A stretch of DNA of 64,000 nucleotides, from the NCBI GenBank assembly GCA_037102815.1, contig BTPP01000005.1, forward strand, positions 2,046,001-2,110,000. The letters are read 5' to 3'. Shown here piece by piece: positions 1-14,686 of this stretch (positions are counted from its first letter, which is position 1; the number at the start of each line of letters is the position of its first letter). This DNA comes from Neurospora intermedia. Its lineage: Eukaryota > Ascomycota > Sordariomycetes > Sordariales > Sordariaceae. The position numbers and the translations under genes were made by a program. The notes under the pieces are model-generated. The model was not told the origin of the DNA, searched no databases, and saw only the letters and a program-made list of their open reading frames with translations.

Positions 1-445
1 AGAAGTCAAAGTCGGTATTGACCAGGAGCGGCAAGCTCCCATATACGGCTTAGCCTCGTTTTGGTGCACCACCGCACCGCACTGCACGGTTGCACAAGAA
101 ACTGCAACTGGGTCCTACCTACCTAGAGGTACTACCTCTAGCAGCAGCGAGCTGTGCCTTCATCAAAAAGAGGCAACTGGATTTCATGTCACAGCGGGAC
201 TGCAGTGTCAAAAAGAAAAGAAGGAACAACCCCAACTTGGACAGAAACAGAGAAGACAGTCAGGTGGTGCTTCTCCCCCGAAGATCCCTACGACCGGCGA
301 AGCTACTAAGGGCGATATCCGCGATTGTCAACCCAACTGAACCCGCCCGGAAGCTCTAGAGTAGCAAGGCAACCTAACCCCCCTCCTCCCGTTACCAATA
401 CCAAACTGAACCCAGGCACCAGCTACCTCTATGTACTGCCCTGCC

Positions 446-459
446 TAGAGGTACCTCTA
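446..459. repeat. Perfect 14-bp palindrome TAGAGGTACCTCTA
   Basis: The sequence equals its own reverse complement. Partial copies of the same word recur across the window (for example 5896, 23813, 25787, 35416, 39596, 50129, 59759), always outside the recognised genes. Confidence 0.85.
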
Positions 460-756
460 CCTACCTATTCATAGCGCACCGGCGTACCTCCTGTCTAAGC
501 TGTATGTGTTAGATCTCGGAGTTCCGGGATCCCGTCATCTGGTTTTCTCCTCGTTGTTGGAGCTTCTCTCGCTCGCTCATCAGACTCGCTGTCCCACACA
601 CACGGCACATTCACGGCTTGGCAAAAAGAGCAAAGACGGTGAGGCTACTAGTCAGTCCCAGAGGTTCGGATGCACATGAACACCTAGTCGGAGAGGTTGA
701 CGGAGGAGGGGCCGCCCGTTCATCAAGGCCCGATGCAGGTTGGAGAAGAAAGAAAC

Positions 757-793
757 AAAAAAAAAAAAAAAAAAAGGGGGGGGGGGGGGGGGG
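757..793. repeat. A19 followed directly by G18
   Basis: Nineteen A residues (757-775) run straight into eighteen G residues (776-793). It lies in non-coding DNA; the ORFs crossing it are lysine/glycine artefacts. Confidence 0.9.
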
Positions 794-1937
794 CACCGAA
801 AAGGCACACAGGCTTGCAGAGGGCCTGTAAAAGAGGAGTTGGAACATCCTTGATTGCCATTGATATTTCACCTCAAATTTTTGGGCCCAAGTTCCAAGTT
901 GTGCCCGTGACCCGTTCAGGCCCGAGGCCGTCCCCAAAGCTCCTGTCCCAGTCGTCCCCAATTGTTGTCCACAATCGGTGGTGTCCACTTTGCTCGCTTG
1001 TTTCGGCATCGTCTTGGCATCTTGTCTCCCGTCGATGAGAAAGCTCGTAGTGTAAAGTTGCCGGCCGCTTCACTCGTAGTGCGTGCAGTGTACGAGCAGT
1101 TTTCTTTCTTCCTTTTGTTCCATCGATCGAAGGAAGCGCTCCCATCTCATTGCCGTCCACCCAAGCATCCATTTCATTGGTCATCACCGCCCCCATGCCA
1201 CGCTGGTCCATCGGAATTTGCACGCCCCTCCCCGAGCCCCCCCAACCCTCGACGCCGTCTGCGGGTTCCGCTGTATCGACGACTCCCGACGTAGCGTGTG
1301 TGTGATGCAGATCAGATACGGCGGCAACCGAACCTCACCAAAATCTGAATCGCTTCATTCACAACGTTCGATATGCTCGGGCGCTTTGCGACGATACCTC
1401 AAGTGCTTGTTTCAAATCTCATTTGTCCCATCAGACCAGCTTTTCACGGCGCCTAGTGTATTTTCTGCACCACACTTTACAGTGTACTACTACCTTACCA
1501 CAGCCTCATCGCCACATTGGCATACTAAGTATGACGAACCAAGCTCCCAAACCCATCCAATTCTTCATACTATATTTTTCACTCATGCGACCAGCCCAGC
1601 CTAATCCTACTCTGATAATCTATCAGTCCATACCCTACCCGCACATACATACATGAGACTAGTGTCTGTTTAGCATACACATCAATCGGGAAATGCCTAG
1701 AGTGTATGTCCTCTTGCTCAATTGAACACCATCCAGGCTATATATTCAACACCTTGTCGTCAGAGCTCTCGAAACATCAATAGATGTCGTTCCCTTCCCT
1801 GTATCAACTCATTTCCCGCATAAGCAGCTATACATCATCTTATGTTACACAACATGAATTAGATATCATTTATCCGAACTCGGGAAAAGCCAAGCGCCGT
1901 TGACGTCACTCTGAATTCGGTAGTCAGTAACACGACG

Positions 1938-1955
1938 AAAAAAAAAAAAAAAAAA
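1938..1955. repeat. Poly(A)18 tract
   Basis: Uninterrupted run of 18 A residues in intergenic DNA, with no gene recognised on either side. Confidence 0.9.
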
Positions 1956-3797
1956 GGAAAAGTCAGACTATGGACCAGCTACCGGTGGTCTATATCGACA
2001 CTCTCTAGTTTACATAAAGCTTGAATGTAGGATTTCTGAAAGAACGGTGAATGAATGTCAATCAACTCGATGATTTACATAGAAAAAACAAAGATGCTTT
2101 GCCGCAGGGAACTTATGCAACCTATGTTGTGTTCTCTCCCCCCCCCCCCCTTCTCTCTCCGCACGTCGTGGGACCGCGTTGTCAGGTCTCGAGAGGTCCC
2201 GGGAGATATGGACGTGCAAGTGAATAGGACTTGATCTACGCAATGAGTATTCCTTCTGAATTCCTCTCCCTCTTTGAGTCGTCTACCATAGATCTAGATT
2301 ACCGACAGAAGGGCACGAGGGGACTTTCTCCTTCCAAAGTAAACCCGGGCGGTGATGACTACGGGGACTGTTCAGTCCAGCCCTTGGCAAGCCAAGGTAT
2401 AATAGTAATGTAGACTAGATGAACGGCGTTATTTTTTGTTTGTGAACTAATTGCGGCTCTAACACGGTAATAGGCCTTGTTTATCAGCATCCCACCGATC
2501 TTGAAAGTCTTTCGTATATAGGTACACTGGTATAGTAGCCCGCGTTGAGTAGTCCAAGTACACTACACTACACTAGCAATTGGAGCTTGGCAAGTGTCGT
2601 CTATCTGACAAAAGTTCCTGCCGATCATCTATCTTCGTGGAGTTCCTAGTCAGGGGAGAGACTTCCAAAATTGGGAACAGACAGACAGACCATCGGGCAT
2701 TGGAAAATTCGCCACAGCGTACGTCTCCTGCTGAGTCCTCGTACCATGTTGAGTGGCTAGAGTACATCATGTATGTAGATCCGGGGTGGTCAATCTGTGT
2801 ATGATGTGTGGCTCAAACATGGATGATATATATGATATGTAACACGCAGGGTCAGGCTTTGGAAATTCAGACGTTCTTTGGACAATTGTCTGCCCGTGTC
2901 GTCTAATCTAGTTAACAAAAAGGCTGGGGCTTGTGGGGGGGAGGAAAGGAGAAAATGGAAAGAAGAGGCGGACTGACACTGTAGTCGATGTTTGATGTTG
3001 TCACATCACTTGTTGATAGCCTCATCAACTTGCTAAAAACTGAACAATGGGTCATCCCGCTGAGTAAGTAACCAAGTAGCCCTTCCGATTAAACAGCCGG
3101 CGGTCAGTTTACAAGTTAGTACAAGTGAAAGTCAGCCTTGTCTCCGAAACACCCACACCGGTTGATTTTATCCCCTCTCTAGTTATCTCCGAAACTCGTA
3201 CACAACTAGGAGAGGGACTTGACGTGTCCAATTTCCGAAACACATTAAAAGTAATTGAGCAGCAACAGCGGGCCGCGAATGGGCCGATCTGCTTGGGGCA
3301 ATGCCGCGAGGGGTCCAAAGTTCGGGCACTTATCCAGATCCGAAGGGACAACTCATAACAACAGCTTATGGTTATCCCGAAATGGCCTCATGTTGTTCCC
3401 GAAATGGCGGGAAGCCGAACCTTGGCTCGAGCCAAACGAGGAAATAGGGTATCAGCGGGAGATCGACTCCGCACTAAAAGACAATCGGATACCCATCATT
3501 AAGCCCTGATCCGGCAATTCAAGGCACCAATGGTACAAAAATAGTTTGAATAGACACAGGAGAGGTAAGGACCACGAATACGGGACATCCCGTTGGCTGG
3601 GTACTCTTATCATTAAGTTTTAACAAAGCTCATGTGCTCCATAAATGAAGCAAAGCCAGTAACGTGTGCTATTTTATCATAGATATGCAAGTGCAAGATT
3701 TTCCTCCCTCTCATGCTCTGCGTATATCCTTACTTCATCTCGCAATTGTCCACATCCAAGTGATATATAGTTTTCGATTCCTCCATCTTTTCTTCTC

Positions 3798-5659
<1,862 letters not shown>

Positions 5660-8600
5660 TGTGGAATAAATCTGCGTTGTGTATGATTGAGGATTAATAT
5701 GTATAAGGTAGTCGAAGCCTAGGCCGGGCGTGAGGAAAAAGGAAACTGAAGCCGCTGAGTTGATGGTAGGCGCAAGGAAGGAGGTACCCCAGAAAAAGAC
5801 GAAAGCGGGTTGAAACAGGTCGAGGGGGGCGCGGAGGCAAGTTTATGAGGGATCGAGGAGAGGTTCAGATCGCGGTTCAAGCTGTCGATGATAGGCCTAG
5901 AGGTATGGATACGGACGGAGTGGTAATAACCCAACGTTACCAACCTACCGTGGGCCAGAAAAGGAGAACCCACGAGCTGATGGCGCTGATGGAGGGTCGT
6001 GGAGGGGCACGTTGGGGCAGCCCCAAATTATGTGGCCAGGGGCATCGCCAGATAGCTGGAGAGCGGGCCGATGATTGGCTGGATTGGGCGGGGGACCCTC
6101 TCCATCCCGCCTTGGACCCTGACCGCCCCTGGTCTGACCCTGACACTTTGACAGTCCGGCCCTGACTTGGGCTGATACATACCTACTCCCGTCTGCCCAG
6201 GCCTCTCTGCGACCACAACTTCTCAAGAAGCTCAATGGCAAAACACACGGGACTCTGGACTGTTTCTGGGTGGTGTGTGGCACAACTGGGCACCGCAGTG
6301 CGCCATTGCCAAAACGAGGCCGCACATTGTGTAAAACGACCAGAACGGACGCTGGCGGGGATACCCCTGGAACGGCATGCAGGAGCTTAGATGAGGGCGG
6401 GTGAGGCTACGATGTCATCTCGCAGTCTCGCTGCTGTCCTCAGCTTCGCGGTGCAGAGGGCATCACAGCAACCCCCCCTCCGATTGACATTGGATGTTGC
6501 TCTTCCAGGGAGGAATCACAGACAAAATAGAGATTACCAGTCAGCCGCAAGATTAACACATACTACCACACGTCGCATCGGCGCTCTTTGAAGGGACAAA
6601 CTGTTCGCATCCCTCGCGTATCGTACACTAACTTTATGGCCCTCTTTCAGCAACGGGCTCGACCGGCAAAGCATGCACATGTGGTCGGCGGGGTAAGTGT
6701 CGTCGAAGCTCGAGTCGGTCAGGGTATGCTAGTTCCCTGCACTGCAGGTGGGCTGGCTGCTGTCGTTACATAGCTGCCTTCCCATAGTGCAGTTTGCATC
6801 GATGTGTTTGGGATCATGCATTCACAGCGTCCAAGAGACGACGTTGCGGTCACGGATTCACCGCCTGAACCGTTCTGGTGGCTGTCAACTCTGGTCGCCG
6901 GAACTGCCACCAGTCCCCCGTCCCAGTCTCTTATCACTGATCTTCTGGAGTCCTTCAATTACGAGGGATATGGTGTGTTGCTGATCGCGCTGATGAAACA
7001 AGCGCAGGGCCCGCCACAGCTTTGCATGACTGGAGACGTTCGCCATCCGCAACCATGAAGTCAAAGAAAGCAATAGAAGAAGCCGATCTTCAGCAGATCA
7101 ACAACCATAGGAATGAGAGAAAAGTGTGTTACTGAAAATCAAACTCGAGATGCACAATGCGAGCGGTATCTCACATGGCATGGCCTGCAAGACTACATAC
7201 ATTCAGTTCCCGCTCGTTACGAGACAACAGCCATCGCGGTTTATATAGATTTATCCCTGACATGAAGCTTTTACCTCCTTGTTTGTCCCTTCTGCTGACG
7301 AAAGCGTTCCGCCTGCAGTCTTTGGGTTACGACCAGCATGACATGAAAAAGTACGGTTCTCTCTTGGAGAGGTGAGAAGCGTGAAGCATAACAGAACTCT
7401 AGGGTATTCTATGCGATACAAGATAAAAAGTGGTGGGCCAGATTCTAGTATATGTGTGTATACCGCGATTCAGGCACTCCCACTCGATATCGCGGACTCA
7501 GCATTAATACGATTCAAGACTCGGAGGAGGGCGAACGCGCCGGGATTTCACCTGGGTTACGGAGTACAGGCCTCCGTGTCGAACTCCTTCCGGTCCACTG
7601 TAAAGAGTAGAGTTGAACGAGAAAGCTATTTGGTCTGGCGAACAAACAACAATCTGCCTACAAGATTGATATGTCCCCAGCCAAGGGCATCATAGCTGGC
7701 CCTCGCCAGGTTGCATCGAATGGGCTCACCGTGTGACACGGGAGGTTCTACCAGTAAGATGCTGAAGTCACGCATGAAACCATTTTCATATAACCTTTCA
7801 AGTAGAAAGAAAGCGTGATGTTTGTGCCTTTTAGTACGTACGGAAACGAATCCTCTGCGCGGGCACATGATATGATACCTACTGGACTGCCGCCTCGTGC
7901 CTGAGCCAAGAAACTCGACCACTTCCCATCATTCAAAAGACCCGTACATCATGTCAACAAATCTGATGCGAGTAGGGCAAAGGGCTTGGAGGCTCTCAAT
8001 CAAAACACAGGCTGTCACAGAGACACAACGTCAATCGGGCACATACTTACATACAGATGTTGACAGCACTGTTGCGCACTTGCAAGGACGAGCTGCATCA
8101 GCATGAAATGCATGTGTCCATGTGGTGATACGGATGCACACACTCTGTTGATCGGACGGGAGTTAGAGAGGCTAGGTAGATTCAGGATGGACAAACTCCC
8201 ATATCAACGCATCGCTTCAATTTGACTTGCACATCGCAGGAAGAATGAGCTTTGAACCCCCTCAACGCTGAGCAGTTTCTCTACGCACGCAACATGCCGG
8301 CTTCCGGACACCTCAAGATCGCCAGGCCAACCCAACTCTTGCTGCTTGATGGGAAGCACTTGACTTCCTGAAACGATAATGCGAAGCCGGCGAACAACCT
8401 GACTAAAAATAAACTCGGGCAACATAAGTAAAATACTACTTTAACGGTCTTCGCAGCACTGGCCTTTCCAGCTACAGTGTCAAGCCTTTCCAAGTATTTT
8501 CTGGAAATGTCAAGGACGGGCGTTGGTGACAAATCCCACGGCAAGCGGGGAAGGCGAGTCAGTAACCTGCACACGATCTTCAAAGATGAAGCTCCGCCTT

Positions 8601-10337
8601 TTTTTTATTATTTTCTTCTTCTTTTCTTCATCGCAATACCTATTCTACGGCTACAATGAATGGTTCTTCGTGGGGGACAATCATCCGCCCATTCGGAGGC
8701 TTCGCAAACAGCTTCGTTTCACATTACTTCGCCCCAAACCTGTGTTACCTTGTAATGTGATGAGGTTCCTCCTGAGTAATTGCTTCGCTGATCCAGATAA
8801 TGGAGATGGTGAAGTTGGTTTTCAGGTCGACGCAGTGGACTTTTTGAAAGTTACAGCCGCGACGTTACGCAGTGTATAGTATAAACTTACCTAGGTAGTC
8901 TAACGTCTTTGTTGACCCCTGTTCCATGATCTATGTAGAGCTTCGTCGTTGACGAATCTGTTCTCGCTAGAAGCGAAAAAGTCTAACCAAGCTGAAATCA
9001 GATGTGATACTTGCTGGAGACGGTAGTTGGCGGGTGGCTTCAAATTCCCAGGATGTCCATCTTGTCGTTTTTGGGTATTCCGTGCTTGTGCGGACCACAA
9101 GTTTACTTTTTCCGTCGCCAGGCACGTTGCCCCTTATCTTGCCCCTATTTGTCGCTGCTTTGACGATTACATTCCCAACCAATGGTATCCCTGGAAGCCT
9201 CAACTGGGTCGCTCAATCCAGTAGTGACATCTTCCCTGCCTTCCCTTGTGCAACTGGTGGGCTTGCAGTCAGGTACAGCTCTGCACGGGCTCTGAGCTCG
9301 GTCCTAAGGAGCGCACCCACACGCGAAGTGGCCATCTGAAAAGAGATCAACCGTTGTTTCCAAGGCAATTCCAGATGGAGTGGAGTTGCGCGAAACCACA
9401 ACAATGCAGATGGTGGACATCAATTGCTCGACTGAGGGTGGTGATGCCGGTGATGATACAAGGCAAAAATCGAGCAAGCGTGGCCGTGTATCTTATACCC
9501 GCTCGTGGACCGATTTGCCCTGGATTCACTGGCTGTCTTTTGCACATCCGATCCATTCTGTGGTGCGTCCCAATTTCCGCTCCAATATGATTTTTGGGTT
9601 GCCCTCTGCGATGTTCCTTCCAGGGCAAGGCTGCGTCAGCACAATATGCAGCGAGTAAAATAGAGTTACCCACCTAGCCGGCAAGCCCAAACCCAAAAGA
9701 GTAGCATCCTTTCCCAGTTTGGAACTCCTGCTCCCCCATTAGGTTTCGCACGCCTCAATCGCTCTCAAGAGATCTGTGACACCCCTTGGCACCCCCTTGG
9801 CGCCCCTTGGCATGCCTTCGAGGCGGTCCCCATTTCTTCTCTTTTTGCTTCCGTCTCCCTACCATCTTCGTCACGGGCTCTGCCTTTCTATTATCATCTC
9901 GCCTCCCCCGAGCTCCAAGGAAGTTTGCGCCCCGACTCCTCGGAATCACAAAGTCGACCGCAAACCGAACCCCTCCCCCCACGGATCAGAGAGCGGATTC
10001 ATTCTCCAGAACTGCAAAACGCGGGGCTCGGTGCATCTATCCTTCTGCATCCCCTTTGTACATTTCCACTTGGCGAGGTTGCATGACCTGAACTGCGGCC
10101 GTTGCAGCTCCTCCTCCACCACCTTTCGGTCCCGGCTTCTGTTCTAGCTCGACCATCCGCTCGTTTGTTCGACTTGATTCAGCCCTTCCCATCGAGGTCC
10201 AGAGTCTTTTCGCGACGTCATTCGCAATACTCCCGTTTTGAACCTCGAGTCCGATACGTAACTTCGGATTCGCAGTACATCTAATCACATCGCTACCCCT
10301 TTGAAGTCCCCCCAACAAATCTACAACCCACCACAAA
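5660..10337. other. Intergenic region between divergent genes (ugmA and TPT carrier)
   Basis: This 4.7 kb holds the upstream regions of two divergent genes. I see no domain in its short ORFs. A CCTAGAGGTA motif lies at 5896-5905. The last 550 bp (about 9780-10337) is CT-rich and looks like promoter and 5' leader of the transporter gene; it contains several upstream ATGs that would matter if the transcript starts that far out. Confidence 0.6.
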
Positions 10338-11817
10338 ATGGGCGTCGAAGAGAAGAGCCGGGCGTCGGGCGACTCCCCCAGAGATGCCGTCCTTCCCACC
10401 GTTAACCCAGAGGCCCAGAAGGCCCAGCCTCCCAAGAGTGCCATCCACCCTGCGTTCTATGTGAGGTGAGCTACGACACTCCTCCGCCCACGCCGGGAAG
10501 GCCTACTGAGTCTTCGTGTGTTCGGTTGACTGATATCGCGATTGCAGCATCTGGATCGCAATGAGCTCGTCCGTCATTCTGTTCAACAAATGGATTCTGT
10601 CCGCCAAAGGATTCGGTAAGGAAGCCCCGATACAGATGGCCGAAAAGGGACCTGTCGAAGGACAACGGATACTAAGACGACAACGCAGACTTCCCGGTCG
10701 TTTTGACCACTTACCACTTGGCCTTCTCTACCATCATGACCCAGATCCTTGCTCGATACACCACACTGCTCGATGGCAGGAAGACGGTTAAGATGACGGG
10801 CAAGGTTTATCTGCGCGCCATTGTCCCGATCGGTTTCTTCTTCAGCTTGAGCTTGATCTGCGGCAACCTCACCTACCTCTACCTCAGTGTTTCCTTTATC
10901 CAGATGCTCAAGGTCAGTACCAAAAGATGCGCTTCACTTAGTAGATTCACAAGATCTAACACTTCACGTTTGAAATACAGGCCACGACCCCTGTCGCTGT
11001 TCTCCTCTCCGGCTGGGCCCTTGGTGTGTCGCAGATCAACATGAGGGTTTTCCTCAACGTCTCGGTCATCGTTGTCGGTGTCGTCATCGCTTCGTACGGC
11101 GAGCTCGAGTTCGTCTGGTTGGGCGTCATCCTCCAGATCGCCGGTGTCGCCTTCGAGGCTCTTCGTCTTACCATGGTCCAGCGTCTCCTGAGCTCCGCCG
11201 AGTTCAAGATGGATCCTTTGGTTTCGCTCTACTACTTCGCCCCTATCTGCGCCCTCATGAACGGCGTCGTTGCTCTTTTCTGGGAAGTCCCCAGACTTAC
11301 CATGGCTGACGTCGACCGTGTTGGCCTCTTCTACTTCTTTTTGAACGGCCTCTGCGCTTTCGGCCTCAACGTCTCCGTTGTGTTCTTGGTAAGTTGGATA
11401 TTTGGCTGATACTGTTCAAAGCGGCTTACTGACATGTTGGTGCAGATTGGCAAGACTTCGTCGCTTGTCCTTACCCTCTGTGGTGTCCTCAAGGACGTCT
11501 TGCTCGTCGTTGCTTCTATGGTCATCTACGGCAGCCAAGTTACTCTGACCCAGTTCTTCGGCTACAGCATTGCTCTCGGCGGTATGGTTTACTACAAGCT
11601 TGGCGCTGAGACCATCAAGAGCTACGCCGGCGAGGCTGGCCGTCAATGGGCTGACTTTGGCAACCGCCGCCCCGTTCTCCGTCGCATTTCAATCATCCTC
11701 CTCTCCGTCTTCGTTGTCTTCTCTCTGCTCGGCGGTTTCGCTCCCAACTATGCTGCTGGAATCGACCCTACTGAGTACCTCAACGAGGCCAAGTCTAAGA
11801 TCGGGATGGCCGCCTAA
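10338..11817 (+). CDS. Triose-phosphate-transporter (TPT/DUF250) family membrane carrier
   Basis: Predicted Golgi/ER membrane antiporter of the drug/metabolite transporter superfamily. Relatives move nucleotide sugars or phosphorylated sugars, but the substrate cannot be told from sequence. Five exons, 10338-10465, 10548-10615, 10689-10912, 10981-11388 and 11446-11817, all with GT..AG introns, give 399 residues. The hydrophilic N-terminus (about 40 residues) is followed by roughly ten hydrophobic segments. Family signatures are the first helix SSVILFNKWIL, the GNLTYLYLSVSFIQMLK segment with the intron exactly after its Lys, the following ATTPVAVLLSGW, and the late LIGKTSSLVLTLCGVLKD segment ahead of the last helices. 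The start is the first ATG after a CA-rich leader (ccacaaaATGG). The closest named groups are the fungal DUF250 and SLC35E/C-type proteins. The family call is secure; the substrate is unknown. Confidence 0.93.
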
Positions 11818-13857
11818 GCTCGGAGCAGGGAGTTAATTTCCGGGAACGGCGCATGAGTTGGACGCGAGAGAACCGAATTCTGCAAAAGGGGATGTTGTTA
11901 TTTGGTGTCTACTACTAAAAAAATACCGACCTTGTAATCCTCTTCAGCAAGTTTCCCACACTTTCAAGTATTCAGCACGACACACCCTCAAGGATATACA
12001 TGGGTTTCTCGCCGCTTTGCCAGTAGGGAAGCATGAAAGGGGCAGGTAATATTTGTCTTCTTTGAATCTCACAAGTACAAAAGACCTCTCCCTCGCGTTT
12101 TTTTTTACCTCCTCTTTTCGCCGATCACGTCGAATCAGGGTATACGTCATTTTCTTTAGCCAGGTCATGAGAGTTGGTTACTTCGCTTTTTATTTTGCTT
12201 TTAGCTATGTTTTTACACCAACTTTCGGGAGAGGAGAAAGGGTCGCAATGAGAGTTACGTCAAAGGCAGAGAGAGAAAGGAGGCAAACGGGCGACATGTG
12301 ATAGATATACCAGGAAATTCTGAGAGTACGGAAACGGAATGAACGAGGGTAGCGGCGCCGGTTGGGGGCAGGCATATGGTTGATGTGATAGGACAGGATA
12401 GAAATGGTTGGCAGGAATACATGGTTAATGAACCTGAATCAATGAGGATTTGTAGATGCGCATCGTAAGCAAGTGAATGCTCATGGCGTTTGGGATATCG
12501 GCGCCGTGATTGCTGTGAAGGCAGTGCGTGCATGTGTGTGTGCCCGTCTGTATCACCGAAGGACCGAGATATCTCGGTAAACTTGCTCGAGTTGCCAGGC
12601 AAGAAAGATGTTCCGTCCTCTGAAAACCTTTAATTTTTTTTTTCACCTTTTTTTTTCCTCTTTTTTTTTTCCTTTTTTTTTCTTTGTTTTTTTGGCTATT
12701 GTCCTAACGAGTTGGGAGCGGGGAATCTTATCCTTATCAGTTAATGGTGTGGTCGGGATGCTGGATATAACCAGATCCTCATTCAACTCAGCTTGAGTAT
12801 GACCCATACACACGGTAAAATTATATTGGAAAGGTGGTGAGCTGTGTTGATGAACTGTTCTCGAGGAGTTGCGAAAAGGCAGGGCCAAGGATTCAAAGAG
12901 ACAGGTGAAGGGGGATGAGACATTAGATAGGTAAACAAGGTAGACTTGTGTAATTTTTTATGCTCTTCATCTATTGCAATGCTGCGTCCTCATATCATAA
13001 ACAATGAGGAAGTGTGAGTGCGGCTTCTGCAGTGAGGGAGGTGGATAAGGATGTGTTCTTGCTCTTCAGCATCTTAGCAAGTGTGAACAAAGGTATTTGA
13101 AGATGATAAACGTGGAGAGTAGAAAGATGATGCTTAGGCAACGGTTCGGATGGTCTACTTGTACCTGCCTACATATGTGTTTCTGAACCTCTTGAGGTCT
13201 AGGTACGAGTATGCTCCATTGACATATCGGTATTTTCTCTGTAGGATGTTGATTCAAGTAGTCCTCCCGACTATGATTTTCACTTGGCCGCTTCAGCATT
13301 GCATATCAATAAACCGCAACAAAGCAAGTAGCGTTTGAACGACGAGGCGGCCAGAGAGAAGAAGGGGTATGGTATTCTAGCGAAAGCACGTGGGTGAGGT
13401 GAACACATCTCACGTCATGGTCATATACTGACCCAAGCCATTGGCCATTGTTGTCTCCAAATCCCGCTTATTCGTTTGCTTCAATGATTCATCAAGTTGA
13501 TGTATCTAGTCCCTTTTATGGGGCTCGCGACCAGGAACGCTATCCGTCACCGGTCTATGGGTATCGATCGCTGTTCTGTTTTCGAAGTGCTTCCCTCCAG
13601 GGGCAATCCCCCTTCTCCGTTTCAAAGGGTTGGAATCCGCAGATCCATGTCCTTCGATGAGATGCCTGAGACTTGAAGACTGCCCGCACGTGGATGGATT
13701 GAAATTGGAATGGTTGATATGGTCGTCATCTCTCTTGTTTCAATTTGCCGTTAATTTCAGACTAGTCAGGAAGCCTCAAGTTTTATTCCCTGGATGAATG
13801 CTGTATACAGCCCCCTAAAACCATGCGCCCTGCCCAGACCGAGAGTGGAAGACTAAT
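11818..13857. other. 3' flanks between convergent genes
   Basis: This 2 kb separates the stop codons of the transporter and eL27 genes. It holds a T/C-rich tract (12633-12693) and no convincing ORF. Short ORFs such as 12608-12796 are translations of the poly-pyrimidine tract. Confidence 0.6.
12633..12693. repeat. T-rich poly-pyrimidine tract
   Basis: Runs of 8-11 T residues broken by single or double C. It lies about 0.8 kb downstream of the transporter stop codon. Confidence 0.8.
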
Positions 13858-14686
13858 TTAGAAACCTAAAAATGCTATGTTAGTATTGCGCGTCCTTGTC
13901 CCTGAGTGATTACGAGACAGAAGGGAGAAGGTATGGTGGGGGAACGGGGAAACGTACGGAGAGGGGTGAAGAACCACCTGTTCTTGCCGGAGGTGTAACG
14001 CTCCTCGAGAACCTTCTTGACGGTCTTCTTGGCATCCTCGCGCTGGGAAACCTCCTTGAAAGTCTCGGCGGAGACGGAGCCCTTGAGACCCTCAAGCTCG
14101 AGGGTGTAGCGGGTGGGCATCAAGTGGTTGTAGTTGATGACCTTGATGAAGGGCTTGACCTTGGAGCGCTTCTCCTGGCGGGTCTTGCTCATGCGGCGAG
14201 TGATCTTGCTGGGGTATCTCTCGATACCGGCAACGATGGCGTGACCGTAGGGGTGGGTCTTGGAGCCGTTGTCAACGGGCTGGATGATGACGACCTGAAC
14301 CAAGGACAGTCAGTCAGCGATCATGGTGTTTTCGGCTTTTCGCATTTTCTCGTTGCGAGAGTTCCCCTATTCCATCAATCCTCGGCTTGTCTTTTCCCCC
14401 ATCGCGTCGTTGTCGCGCAGCAGTCGAAAGCGGTCGTCGGTCGTTTGTCCCTTTCCTTCCCAAACGCCATTGGTCCAACGCAAATTTGCAGCAACTCGTT
14501 TCTCCTCCGATCGATTTGGTCAAAATTCGAGATTGGTGACGGAACTCGGACGACACGGGACAAGACAACGAGGATTTCCGGTCGGGTGGGCAAAGTAGAG
14601 GTGTGGCAGGTGTAGCAGCATACCTTCTTGCCGGCATAACGACCCCGGGTAACGAGGCAGACTCGCGACGTCTTCAAGAACTTCAT
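13858..14686 (-). CDS. rpl27: 60S ribosomal protein eL27
   Basis: Structural protein of the large cytosolic ribosomal subunit. Three exons are read: 14686-14624, 14294-13958 and 13865-13858. Together they encode 135 residues, matching the usual 135-136 of the family. Exon 1 gives [21 protein letters not shown], with the KOW-type GRYAGKK motif. Exon 2 starts [12 protein letters not shown] and carries the conserved SKITRRMSK and [15 protein letters not shown] segments. The last exon is only 8 nt and supplies the terminal Arg-Phe and stop, so the protein ends FFTPLRF, as eL27 proteins characteristically do. The 329-nt first intron right after the start region is typical of fungal ribosomal protein genes. 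It is divergent from the NCE101 gene, about 600 bp away. Reading only the unspliced second exon would give a wrong start and C-terminus. Confidence 0.96.

Larger units (their letters stand above)
1..3797. other. Intergenic region, no recognisable gene
   Basis: Several ORFs of 60-173 codons occur here, but none has a recognisable domain, a convincing leader or fungal codon bias. The stretch holds an A19-G18 double homopolymer (757-793), a poly(A)18 run (1938-1955), a C13 run (2138-2150), a perfect 14-bp palindrome at 446-459, and repeated CCGAAA words at 3143-3408. The right end is the 3' flank of the UDP-galactopyranose mutase gene. Confidence 0.6.

Noticed and set aside
1083-1604. 173-codon ORF in the left intergenic region
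   Set aside because: Ser/His/Pro/Arg-rich translation of CT- and CA-rich DNA with no recognisable motif.
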